The notes under the pieces: model-generated
Databases searched by the model: none
Seen by the model: the letters and a program-made list of their open reading frames with translations, nothing else
Told to the model about the DNA's origin: nothing
NCBI GenBank assembly: GCA_012800135.1
Contig: JAAZJV010000110.1
Coordinates: forward strand, 1-5,439
Direction of reading: 5' to 3'
Origin: Clostridiaceae bacterium
Lineage (GTDB): Bacteria; Bacillota; Clostridia; Saccharofermentanales; DTU023
Length of the DNA stretch: 5,439 nucleotides
Made by a program: the position numbers and the translations under genes
Shown here: piece by piece, positions 1 to 5,439 of the stretch
How positions within the stretch are numbered: position 1 is the stretch's first letter
How the letters are laid out: the number at the start of each line of letters is the position of its first letter

Positions 1-993
1 GATTCCGCTCTTTTCATCAACGCAAGCGGCACGATCACCGGAAGCTTGCTGAACTTACTCGGATTAAGCAGTGTCAAGCGCTTGCTTGCGATCATGCGGG
101 TCAATGCCGAAAAAAGTGATGATCTACTCCGTAAAATCGAGGATCATTTTACACTCAATCGCTCAATGGGAGGCATCGCCTGGATCCAAAAACAGGTAGC
201 CGAAGCGTCTGCACCGCAGACAGAATATTCCATGGTCGTCGCGATCGTCAACGCCGGCGAAGGACGATTTGTCGTCGAACAAGCGCGCCGCAGCCATCCT
301 GTAGGCGCTTCAATTTTGGAAGCAGTAGGCTCTGCCGACCACACTCGCAAGACCTTCAATTTTGAAATTGTTCCGGAAAAAGAGATCGTCCTCATCATCT
401 CGAAAACAGATGAGTGCAACGCTGTTGGAAACACTATTTACGAGGCGCTTCGGACAGAAAAACCGGGGCGAGGCGTCCTGTTTACGGCAGGCATCGATAT
501 GGTATCCGGCATCTATCAAGCAAACAAATCCGATGATTCCAATGTGCCTGACAAGCACGGTGATCTCGCAAGAAGAGCGGACACCAATAAATATCTTTTT
601 GTCGACGAGGCAGACGTGTCACGAAGAGAGCTTCCGCTTGTTGCAGAAAAGGCACCTGCATCCGCGTCATTTGAAAAGTTGAAACCATCACGGTACGTCG
701 GTCTCATCACTGTCACGGAGCGCGGGCACGCTGCCGACATTGTCGCTTGTGCCGAAGCTGCAGGAGGACACGGCGCGACCATCTTGCACGGACGAGAAAC
801 CTGTACTCCTTCAGATCGATGGCTTGACAAACTTACACAATCCACGCGAGACTCTGTCATCATGATTTCTGAGGAGAAAACGGCAGAGGCGATTCTTTCG
901 GCATTGAAAAAAGAAAAATTGGCCACACACCTGCGCACGTTTGTATTTGACGTTCGTGACTTTCGCCTCTTTTCGTACGGTTACTCAAAATAA
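1..993 (+). CDS. Tandem P-II (GlnB)-like protein, apparently three domains, 5' end missing
   Basis: The reading frame is open from the first base, so the gene starts upstream; 330 codons are visible (numbered here from base 1). An in-frame TTG at 46 is not a convincing start because the preceding residues (SGTITGS leading into LLNLLGL) already belong to a conserved P-II-like block. Domain 1 (about 1-65, partial) carries GTITGSLLNLLGL and LLAIMRV. Domain 2 (about 76-171) is the most typical: VVAIVNAGEGRFVVEQAR, then GASILEAVG in T-loop position, EKEIVLII at 126-133, and PGRGVLFTAGIDMVSGI near its end. Domain 3 (about 230-325) repeats the plan with VGLITVTERGHAADIVACAE, GATILHGRE and VIMISEEKTAEAIL, but is more divergent. 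P-II proteins are cytoplasmic trimeric sensors of ATP/ADP, 2-oxoglutarate or other small molecules that control transporters and enzymes; the ligand here is unknown. The T-loop regions do not match classical GlnB and I see no uridylylation-type tyrosine context. The P-II-like fold is fairly secure; the domain count is inferred by eye. Confidence 0.8.
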   Translation, partial: DSALFINASGTITGSLLNLLGLSSVKRLLAIMRVNAEKSDDLLRKIEDHFTLNRSMGGIAWIQKQVAEASAPQTEYSMVVAIVNAGEGRFVVEQARRSHPVGASILEAVGSADHTRKTFNFEIVPEKEIVLIISKTDECNAVGNTIYEALRTEKPGRGVLFTAGIDMVSGIYQANKSDDSNVPDKHGDLARRADTNKYLFVDEADVSRRELPLVAEKAPASASFEKLKPSRYVGLITVTERGHAADIVACAEAAGGHGATILHGRETCTPSDRWLDKLTQSTRDSVIMISEEKTAEAILSALKKEKLATHLRTFVFDVRDFRLFSYGYSK

Positions 994-1006
994 AGCAGAC
1001 TGCTTT
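992..1006 (+). terminator. Short hairpin at the stop codon of the P-II-like gene
   Basis: AAAGCAG and CTGCTTT form an inverted repeat around one central base, giving about 6 pairs and a 3-base loop, starting inside the TAA stop codon. Flanking CTCAA (984-988) and TTGAG (1005-1009) could lengthen the stem across a bulge. No T-tract follows, so an intrinsic terminator is only a weak possibility. Confidence 0.25.
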
Positions 1007-1059
1007 GAGAGAGACTTACTCCGGCGAAATACCATCACTTATCGGGCACTTGTAAGCTT

Positions 1060-1076
1060 GACGTGACGGTTACGTC
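1060..1076. terminator. Hairpin in the convergent intergenic gap
   Basis: GACGTGA, loop CGG, then TTACGTC form a 7-pair stem with one G-T pair on the plus strand; on the minus strand that pair becomes an A-C mismatch. It lies between two converging genes, where a terminator is expected. On the plus strand a TATTTTT run follows about 11 bases later (1086-1092), which is further than in a canonical intrinsic terminator. Nothing else is recognisable in 994-1104. Confidence 0.3.
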
Positions 1077-1104
1077 TTGAGTTCCTATTTTTCTGTCATA
1101 TCGT

Positions 1105-2355
1105 TTAACGGATCGGGTACGCGTAATATTGGCAGATGGCGTTGGCGATGGCCTGCGCGATGTTTGCGCGACCTTCGTCAGAGGCAAGGATCGCTCGATC
1201 AGACTCGTTAGATAGATAGCCTGGCTCAAACACGGCCGATACAAAGTTCGACAGGCGAAGCACGGCAAGATCAGTTTGTTTACCTGATTCCTGTCCGTCT
1301 ACAGGACGAAGCCTCGGCTCAAGACGTGCGAGATGCGATTTCAGGAGTAACGCCAAATTAGCTCTACCTGCGCTGTCAATTAACGTATAGTTCGGTGGAA
1401 GTTTCAGAGCGTCTTGACCTTCCGCGTAACCATTGTTGACATCGGAAACAAAATCGGCCGACATATAGTAGGCTTGCGCACCGGAAATGGACGGATCATC
1501 CTCATCAAAGCCAAGCGTAAGATGAATCAAGAGTATATCTGTGTACTGGTGTTCGATGTCATAGAGCACGCGCAGTTGAGGCGGCGTTCCGATCGTACCA
1601 AAAAGGCCGCGTCCTCCTGAAGCGTCACTGTTCTCATTGATGCGGATCACATCGCCCATTAGGAGTCGGAGCTGATCGATGGGATCGGGATGGTAACCGG
1701 CTTCAATCGCCAGATCACGATACCTTGTCAGCGCGATGTCGGCGGCTTTGGCCACCACCGCAAAATAGGAGCACGATTCATCAGTCGTTCTCGTTTGAAC
1801 GACCGTCGCTCCGCGTTTGATTAGAATATCCCCCGTTTTTTCCGCTAGATCGAGAAGTATTGTTTTCTCCGTCACTGCATCTGCACCCTTTCCCAAGATA
1901 GCGCCAGTATCTTCACCTCCGCGTGCTGCGCTCAGAATCACGGTGATTCCATTGAGTGGTCGGGAATCACCGCTTTGAGCTGCAATAACGTTGAGCTCAG
2001 GGTGGTGAAGCTGCGGAATCGAAAGTTCTGCCGGCCAGCGGCGAAGGGATTCGCCTGCATCATCAAGCGCATCGGGATCATTACCCGTTATAGGAAATTC
2101 CATCCATTGCTTGATGGCATCTGTACCGGTAGCGTTGAGATTGGGATACTGCGGGTCAGTGTCATCCGGGACGCCGATTTGTTGCGATTCAGAAGAAAGC
2201 GTCGTTCCGGAATCGCTCTCGCTCGGATCGATACTCTGAAATCGCGCCGAACCGCCAAAAGGCGACGGCAAAACGCTCGTTTTTGACAAGATAAGCAATA
2301 CGCCGCTGACGGCGAGTAAAACAAGTAATACGCGAAGACTGTTTTTTCTTGTCAC
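1105..2355 (-). CDS. Membrane-anchored N-acetylmuramoyl-L-alanine amidase (Amidase_3)-like protein, zinc site degenerate
   Basis: The protein has 416 residues. A basic start (MTRKNSLR) and a hydrophobic stretch at about 8-24 form a signal anchor; a Ser/Asp/Pro-rich, low-complexity linker runs to about 130, so the C-terminal domain should lie outside the membrane. Residues about 137-411 follow the Amidase_3 plan: VILSAARGGEDTGA (139-152), TEKTILLDLA with Glu163, RGATVVQTRT, ILLIHLTLG with His278, and VFEPGYLSNESDRAIL with Glu377. Family members use His of DPGHGG, this Glu and this His to bind zinc, with a catalytic Glu in the ELGFLSN-type motif, to cut the MurNAc-L-Ala bond of peptidoglycan. 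Here DPGHGG reads SAARGG, so the first ligand is Arg145. About 65 extra residues lie between TRTTDES and the IHLT strand, and the usual SLxxR arginine is Tyr265. It may be inactive. The start is GTG, with AGAGGA 7 bases upstream. It lies 22 bases after glmM and is probably cotranscribed. Confidence 0.82.
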   Translation of the reverse strand: MTRKNSLRVLLVLLAVSGVLLILSKTSVLPSPFGGSARFQSIDPSESDSGTTLSSESQQIGVPDDTDPQYPNLNATGTDAIKQWMEFPITGNDPDALDDAGESLRRWPAELSIPQLHHPELNVIAAQSGDSRPLNGITVILSAARGGEDTGAILGKGADAVTEKTILLDLAEKTGDILIKRGATVVQTRTTDESCSYFAVVAKAADIALTRYRDLAIEAGYHPDPIDQLRLLMGDVIRINENSDASGGRGLFGTIGTPPQLRVLYDIEHQYTDILLIHLTLGFDEDDPSISGAQAYYMSADFVSDVNNGYAEGQDALKLPPNYTLIDSAGRANLALLLKSHLARLEPRLRPVDGQESGKQTDLAVLRLSNFVSAVFEPGYLSNESDRAILASDEGRANIAQAIANAICQYYAYPIR

Positions 2356-2362
2356 AAAACCA

Positions 2363-2368
2363 TCCTCT
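2363..2368 (-). promoter_or_regulatory. Ribosome binding site fixing the GTG start of the amidase-like gene
   Basis: On the minus strand AGAGGA lies 7 bases before GTG (2353-2355). The ATG just downstream of it (plus 2361-2363) runs into a TGA after three codons, so the GTG is the supported start. Confidence 0.7.
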
Positions 2369-2377
2369 TGTTAGGTG

Positions 2378-3769
2378 CTAGATCCGATCGTCAGGAGAGC
2401 TATCGTTCAAGTCCTCAAGGATTCGCTCTATGACTGCGACCATTTTATCGGCATATCCATCAATACAGCTCTGATCGATGCCTTCCAGCATGACACGCAC
2501 CAACGGTTCTGTGCCCGAAGCGCGCACTAGAACACGTCCGTCCATCCCGAGTTCACACTCTGTCTCTTTAATCACAGAGAGCAAGTCAGGGTGTTCCATA
2601 ACGGTTTTTTTATACCCATTTTCGACATGTACATTTCGGATGAGTTGAGGAATCACTTCCATAATATTACATATCTCGCTTAATCCTAACTCGCGGATAT
2701 TGTGGTCGACAGCCTGAAGAAAATAGAGCAAACTCAATATACCGTCACCTGTCGTCGTGTGATCCAAGAGAATGACGTGACCACTCTGCTCTCCACCCAA
2801 CGCATAGCCTTCCTCAAGCATACACTGCAACACATATCGGTCACCAACCGCCGTACGGATAAAGTTAATGCCTTCACGCTCCGCCAATCGCTCTAGGCCG
2901 AGATTGCTCATCACTGTCGCGACAATGGTGTTGCCTCTTAGTTCGTTCCGGTCTCTAAGATATAGAGACAGAATAGCCAAAATGACGTCTCCATTACAAA
3001 CTTGGCCTTTCTCATCGACAAGTAGCAAACGATCGGCATCGCCATCAAATGCTACACCGATATTGGCACCCGTCTCGAGGACTCGATCAATGAGACTTTC
3101 AAGATGCGTTGATCCGCAATTTCGATTGATATTGCAGCCATCCGGTGAATGATGGATCGCTATAACGTCGGCGCCTAGGGTTTCGAGCAGCTTCGGAGCA
3201 AAATGAGAGCTCGAGCCGTTCGCGCAGTCTACCACCATCTTGACGCCGGAAAGATCTAAGTCTATTCCTTCCAGCAGATGTTCCGTGTATTCTTCGTAAA
3301 CGCAATCAAGATGTCTTATCCTCCCGACATCTTTGCCAATTGCTCGCTCAGTATTGTCTTGAGCCATTTTGTTCACAAAAGCTTCTATTTCATCTTCTGT
3401 TTCATCGGGCAACTTGAAGCCGTCACCGGAAAACAGCTTTATACCGTTGTATTCGAATGTATTGTGTGATGCCGAAATCATGACACCGGCATCCGCCTCA
3501 TGTATGCGTGTAAGCCATGCGACACCGGGCGTCGTGATGACTCCTGCGAAAAGAACGTCCGCGCCCGCTGAGGTCACTCCCGCCATTAACGCTGCTCCGA
3601 GCATATCGCACGATATCCGCGTATCAGTACCAACCACGATCACGGGGCGGTGCTTCGTGTGTTCTGCCAGCACGCAGGCACTCGCAAAACCGAGCGCATA
3701 CGCCAGCTCCGGGGTAAGGTCACGGTTTGCGACACCACGTACGCCATCCGTACCAAATAACCGATCCAT
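2378..3769 (-). CDS. glmM: Phosphoglucosamine mutase GlmM
   Basis: GlmM interconverts glucosamine-6-phosphate and glucosamine-1-phosphate in the cytoplasm, the step that commits hexosamine to UDP-GlcNAc and peptidoglycan. The 463-residue length is slightly above the usual 445-450, mostly from an acidic C-terminal tail. All four alpha-D-phosphohexomutase elements are visible: the N-terminal signature RLFGTDGVRGVAN (3-15); the phosphoserine loop SASHN (99-103), with Ser101 as the expected phosphorylated residue; the Mg2+ loop DGDADR (242-247); the sugar-binding GGEQSGH (325-331); and the phosphate-binding RASGTEP (416-422). The residue after SASHN is Thr instead of the usual Pro, a mild oddity. 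ATG is preceded by AGGAG with 6-base spacing. In Firmicutes GlmM binds and inhibits the cyclase CdaA; here glmM follows the cyclase gene on the same strand but across a 406-base gap, so it may have its own promoter. Confidence 0.97.
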   Translation of the reverse strand: MDRLFGTDGVRGVANRDLTPELAYALGFASACVLAEHTKHRPVIVVGTDTRISCDMLGAALMAGVTSAGADVLFAGVITTPGVAWLTRIHEADAGVMISASHNTFEYNGIKLFSGDGFKLPDETEDEIEAFVNKMAQDNTERAIGKDVGRIRHLDCVYEEYTEHLLEGIDLDLSGVKMVVDCANGSSSHFAPKLLETLGADVIAIHHSPDGCNINRNCGSTHLESLIDRVLETGANIGVAFDGDADRLLLVDEKGQVCNGDVILAILSLYLRDRNELRGNTIVATVMSNLGLERLAEREGINFIRTAVGDRYVLQCMLEEGYALGGEQSGHVILLDHTTTGDGILSLLYFLQAVDHNIRELGLSEICNIMEVIPQLIRNVHVENGYKKTVMEHPDLLSVIKETECELGMDGRVLVRASGTEPLVRVMLEGIDQSCIDGYADKMVAVIERILEDLNDSSPDDRI

Positions 3770-3775
3770 TTAATT

Positions 3776-3780
3776 CTCCT
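3776..3780 (-). promoter_or_regulatory. Ribosome binding site of glmM
   Basis: AGGAG on the minus strand lies 6 bases before the ATG at 3767-3769, an almost ideal Gram-positive Shine-Dalgarno arrangement. It supports this start, which also places the conserved RLFGTDGVRG signature at residue 3, as in other GlmM proteins. Confidence 0.8.
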
Positions 3781-3807
3781 ATTTAGCTTAGTCAACGGCA
3801 TCCACAT

Positions 3808-3836
3808 ATTTGAAATGAAGTGCCGCTGTATTTCAA
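3808..3836 (-). promoter_or_regulatory. Candidate sigma-A promoter of glmM
   Basis: On the minus strand TTGAAA (3831-3836, five of six matches to TTGACA) is followed after 17 bases by TCAAAT (3808-3813, four of six matches to TATAAT). Transcription would begin around 3800 and give a leader of about 30 bases containing the AGGAG site. The match is moderate and the surrounding DNA is AT-rich, so chance similarity is possible. Confidence 0.4.
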
Positions 3837-3837
3837 A
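3809..3837. repeat. 8-bp inverted repeat overlapping the candidate glmM promoter
   Basis: TTTGAAAT (3809-3816) and ATTTCAAA (3830-3837) are perfect inverted copies separated by 13 bases. Arm centres are 21 bp apart, about two helical turns, as for a dimeric repressor site. The arms coincide with the proposed -10 and -35 boxes, so it could be an operator, or simply the symmetry of the two boxes. Confidence 0.45.
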
Positions 3838-3900
3838 AGTTTTTAGAAACCTTTGAATGCTTCTTACTAATATTCATTCTTGTTAGAATTTACTGTCCCA

Positions 3901-3906
3901 TATAAT
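3901..3906 (+). promoter_or_regulatory. Possible plus-strand -10 box
   Basis: TATAAT matches the consensus exactly. The best upstream -35 is TTGTTA (3880-3885), with a short spacer of 15 bases. If active it would fire away from glmM, towards and antisense to the end of the cyclase fusion gene. In AT-rich DNA this match could be fortuitous. Confidence 0.2.
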
Positions 3907-3938
3907 AGATCAAGTAGCGAAATACGGTTTGATCTATT
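3904..3938. repeat. 10-bp perfect inverted repeat in the glmM upstream region
   Basis: AATAGATCAA (3904-3913) and TTGATCTATT (3929-3938) are perfect inverted copies separated by 15 bases. No T-run follows on either side that would make it a standard terminator. It could be a regulator binding site or an RNA stem in the leader of a longer glmM transcript. Confidence 0.55.
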
Positions 3939-3957
3939 TGTTACTTTCTACTTTCCG

Positions 3958-3979
3958 GAGGCTCGGGTATCGAGACCTC
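3958..3979. repeat. GC-rich hairpin, possible plus-strand terminator
   Basis: GAGGCTCG (3958-3965), loop GGTAT, then CGAG and CCTC (3971-3979, with one bulged A at 3975) form an 8-pair stem that stands out in AT-rich surroundings. On the plus strand it is followed by AATATATCTTTTAG, a weak T-rich stretch; on the minus strand purine-rich sequence follows, so it would not terminate readthrough from the cyclase gene. Confidence 0.4.
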
Positions 3980-3982
3980 AAT

Positions 3983-4012
3983 ATATCTTTTAGCATATCT
4001 TTTTATATATCT
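3983..4012. repeat. Three copies of ATATCT with an exact 12-bp period
   Basis: ATATCT occurs at 3983-3988, 3995-4000 and 4007-4012 (AGATAT on the minus strand), with T-rich spacers, so the full unit is about AGATATNNNAAA on the minus strand. The exact spacing suggests a multi-site binding element or a diverged short tandem duplication, although low complexity makes chance repetition easier. Confidence 0.45.
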
Positions 4013-4175
4013 CTTAATAATGGATCATTCTTGCTCAAAATCATCACCAGAAGCATCGTACACCATCGAAACCTGCTACGCAAAAAACGGCGCTCTCACC
4101 AAAACGTACAACTCTACGCTGGGCAAAATTGCGTGGCGGCCACCCTGTTTTGGTTTTACCGATCACTTTCTTGAA

Positions 4176-5439
4176 TCACGGTGCGGAGTTAACATCGTCG
4201 TCTATTACGTAAATATTGACTGTAACCGATGTGGGGTATTGATAATCCGTTTTGACATACCACGGCGTGTCTTTCTTAATATCAATCGGCAGATCCGTTA
4301 TACCTGCCTCCTCAATGTCCGACAAATCAATGTACGCAACGATAGAATTGGGGTCGATGTCATTCAGAATGCGCTGACGTCCATGCAATGTGACATCAAC
4401 AGAGGGCACGGGCAAGCTTTGAACTCCAAGGCCACGTGTCTCCAAATCTTCAACTCCCATGTGCGTCAAAGGAATCGATAAGGTCCGCTGTGCGATCGGA
4501 TTGACAGTAATCTGGACGTAGAGCCAAGAGAAAATGGCAATCAAAACGGAGATGATCGCTAAACCGACACGATGGCGTCGCGAAAGGGTACTTCCAAAAT
4601 GGCGCGGACGGCGCTTTTTAAAAAATGGGAACCAAAAACGTCGCCTAGAAGGAGATTCGTCGATTGAGGGATCGTGTTCCGTTATGACTTCTTCCTCCTC
4701 CTGTTGTTCTAGATCTTCCTTCGCTTCCACTCCTGCATCACCGTGATCGGTGTAGTGACGGTAAATATCATCGACAGACGTCGTCTCGCTTTTCTTTGTA
4801 CCTTTCCGTCCAAGACGTTTGAACCAAGCGAGTAGAGAAGACTCTTCCGCGGCAGAATCACCGAGTAGCCTCTGAAGCTGTGAACGCAAGACATCTGAGT
4901 TTTCCAGCACATGCAATACGCCATCGTAGGCGACGCTGATCGTGCCTCTTTCTTCCGAAACGACGACAGCAATAGCATCGCCGAGTTCACTAGCGCCTAC
5001 AGCCGCTCGGTGACGGAGACCAAAATCGCGACGCAAATGGTAGACATCGGAAAGCGGCACATGAACGCGCGCTGCAGCTATTCGACCGTCGCGAATTAAC
5101 ACCGCGCCGTCGTGGAGCGGCGAGTTGGCGTAAAAAATCTGTCGCAGAAGCGGTGATGTCACAGCCGCGTCAAGGCGCACTGCGTTTTCCTGATGCTCAA
5201 ATTCCCCTAGCCGCGTGCTGCGTTCAATGATGATCAACGCGCCAGTCCTTGTTTTCGCCATGTTGTCACAGGCAGATACAATCGACTCTATGAGCCTACT
5301 CGTATCAGAAGCGCCGTTAGGCATCATCCAATTCATACGTTGGAAGCGGTTACGCCCAACCGCCTCAAGTGTTCGCCGCAACTCCGGCTGAAAAATAACG
5401 ATGATCGCAATCGCTAAAATGGAGATCGTTCGACTTAAC
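4176..5439 (-). CDS. cdaA: Diadenylate cyclase CdaA fused to a YbbR/CdaR regulatory domain, N-terminus missing
   Basis: The frame is open to the right edge and the TTG at 5379-5381 is not the start: the 19 codons before it read LSRTISILAIAIIVIFQPE, the end of the last CdaA membrane helix and the conserved FQPELRR. Numbering from that TTG, the DAC domain (about 25-165) has LIIIERSTRLGEF, SPLHDGAVLI with catalytic DGA at 91-93, and RHR at 123-125. It condenses two ATP into cyclic di-AMP on the cytoplasmic side. An acidic, probably disordered linker with a Glu run (about 195-245) and a strongly basic patch (246-271) follow. Next come a membrane helix, VGLAIISVLIAIFSWLYVQ (272-290), and one YbbR domain (about 291-395) that should be extracellular. 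Normally cdaA and cdaR are separate genes and CdaR has several YbbR domains; here the frame is continuous. The usual GTRHR threonine is Leu122. The gene ends with TGA. Confidence 0.93.
   Translation of the reverse strand, partial: LSRTISILAIAIIVIFQPELRRTLEAVGRNRFQRMNWMMPNGASDTSRLIESIVSACDNMAKTRTGALIIIERSTRLGEFEHQENAVRLDAAVTSPLLRQIFYANSPLHDGAVLIRDGRIAAARVHVPLSDVYHLRRDFGLRHRAAVGASELGDAIAVVVSEERGTISVAYDGVLHVLENSDVLRSQLQRLLGDSAAEESSLLAWFKRLGRKGTKKSETTSVDDIYRHYTDHGDAGVEAKEDLEQQEEEEVITEHDPSIDESPSRRRFWFPFFKKRRPRHFGSTLSRRHRVGLAIISVLIAIFSWLYVQITVNPIAQRTLSIPLTHMGVEDLETRGLGVQSLPVPSVDVTLHGRQRILNDIDPNSIVAYIDLSDIEEAGITDLPIDIKKDTPWYVKTDYQYPTSVTVNIYVIDDDVNSAP

Larger units (their letters stand above)
3770..4175. 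other. AT-rich gap of 406 bases between the cyclase fusion gene and glmM
   Basis: This is the only long non-coding stretch in the window. The part from about 3780 to 4020 is clearly AT-rich and holds two perfect inverted repeats, a hairpin and a 12-bp-periodic repeat, listed separately. The part from about 4045 to 4175 has a composition closer to coding DNA, but no open frame there has a ribosome binding site or a recognisable protein. On the minus strand the frame of the upstream gene stays open for 43 codons after its TGA, without resemblance to YbbR. I see no c-di-AMP (ydaO-type) riboswitch signature and no T-tract terminator just after the cyclase gene. Confidence 0.6.

Noticed and set aside
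46..48. TTG as the start codon of the P-II-like gene
   Set aside because: The frame stays open to base 1 and the residues before it fit the conserved domain, so the gene is truncated by the window.
362..938. Several open frames on both strands within the P-II-like gene
   Set aside because: They are overlapping shadows of the P-II-like frame, which alone shows protein family motifs.
3929..4174. Plus-strand open frame of 81 codons beginning with TTG in the gap
   Set aside because: There is no Shine-Dalgarno sequence, its composition follows the AT-rich DNA, and its start lies inside the second arm of the inverted repeat.
4044..4175. 43 sense codons in frame after the TGA of the cyclase fusion gene, suggesting readthrough or a second YbbR domain
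   Set aside because: The translation does not resemble YbbR, and nothing near the TGA suggests recoding.
3770..4175. c-di-AMP (ydaO) or glmS riboswitch upstream of glmM
   Set aside because: Either would fit the biology, but I could not find the conserved ydaO core or a glmS ribozyme-like core on the minus strand.
4020..4481. Plus-strand open frame of 153 codons, partly in the gap and partly antisense to the YbbR region
   Set aside because: No ribosome binding site precedes its ATG, two-thirds of it lies opposite a convincing conserved protein, and the translation resembles no family I know.

Overview
The window fits a low-to-mid GC Gram-positive bacterium, most likely a clostridium-like member of the Bacillota. 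The evidence is a cyclic-di-AMP synthase of the CdaA type next to glmM, strong AGGAG-type ribosome binding sites, and use of a GTG start. I cannot name the genus.

Layout. From the left edge to 993, on the plus strand, is the 3' part of a gene for a protein with what look like three tandem P-II (GlnB)-like domains; its start lies outside the window. A convergent gap of about 110 bases follows. Three genes then lie on the minus strand, read right to left: (i) a CdaA-type diadenylate cyclase whose N-terminal membrane helices are cut by the right edge and which is fused in frame to a membrane helix plus one YbbR (CdaR) domain (4176 to the right edge); (ii) an AT-rich gap of 406 bases (3770-4175) with inverted repeats, a 12-bp-periodic repeat and a candidate promoter; (iii) glmM, phosphoglucosamine mutase (2378-3769); (iv) 22 bases later, a membrane-anchored Amidase_3-like protein (1105-2355) whose first zinc-ligand motif is degenerate.

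How the genes work together. cdaA-cdaR-glmM is the classical Gram-positive cluster linking c-di-AMP synthesis to cell-wall precursor supply: CdaR and GlmM both modulate CdaA, and GlmM makes glucosamine-1-phosphate for UDP-GlcNAc. Here cyclase and regulator are one polypeptide, and the cluster ends in a peptidoglycan amidase homologue that may be a pseudoenzyme. The convergent P-II-like protein is another likely small-molecule sensor; a link to c-di-AMP is only a guess.

Most notable points: the CdaA-CdaR fusion with a single YbbR domain, the triple P-II-like architecture, the amidase with SAARGG in place of DPGHGG, and the structured gap before glmM. No tRNA, rRNA, CRISPR array or insertion sequence was seen.
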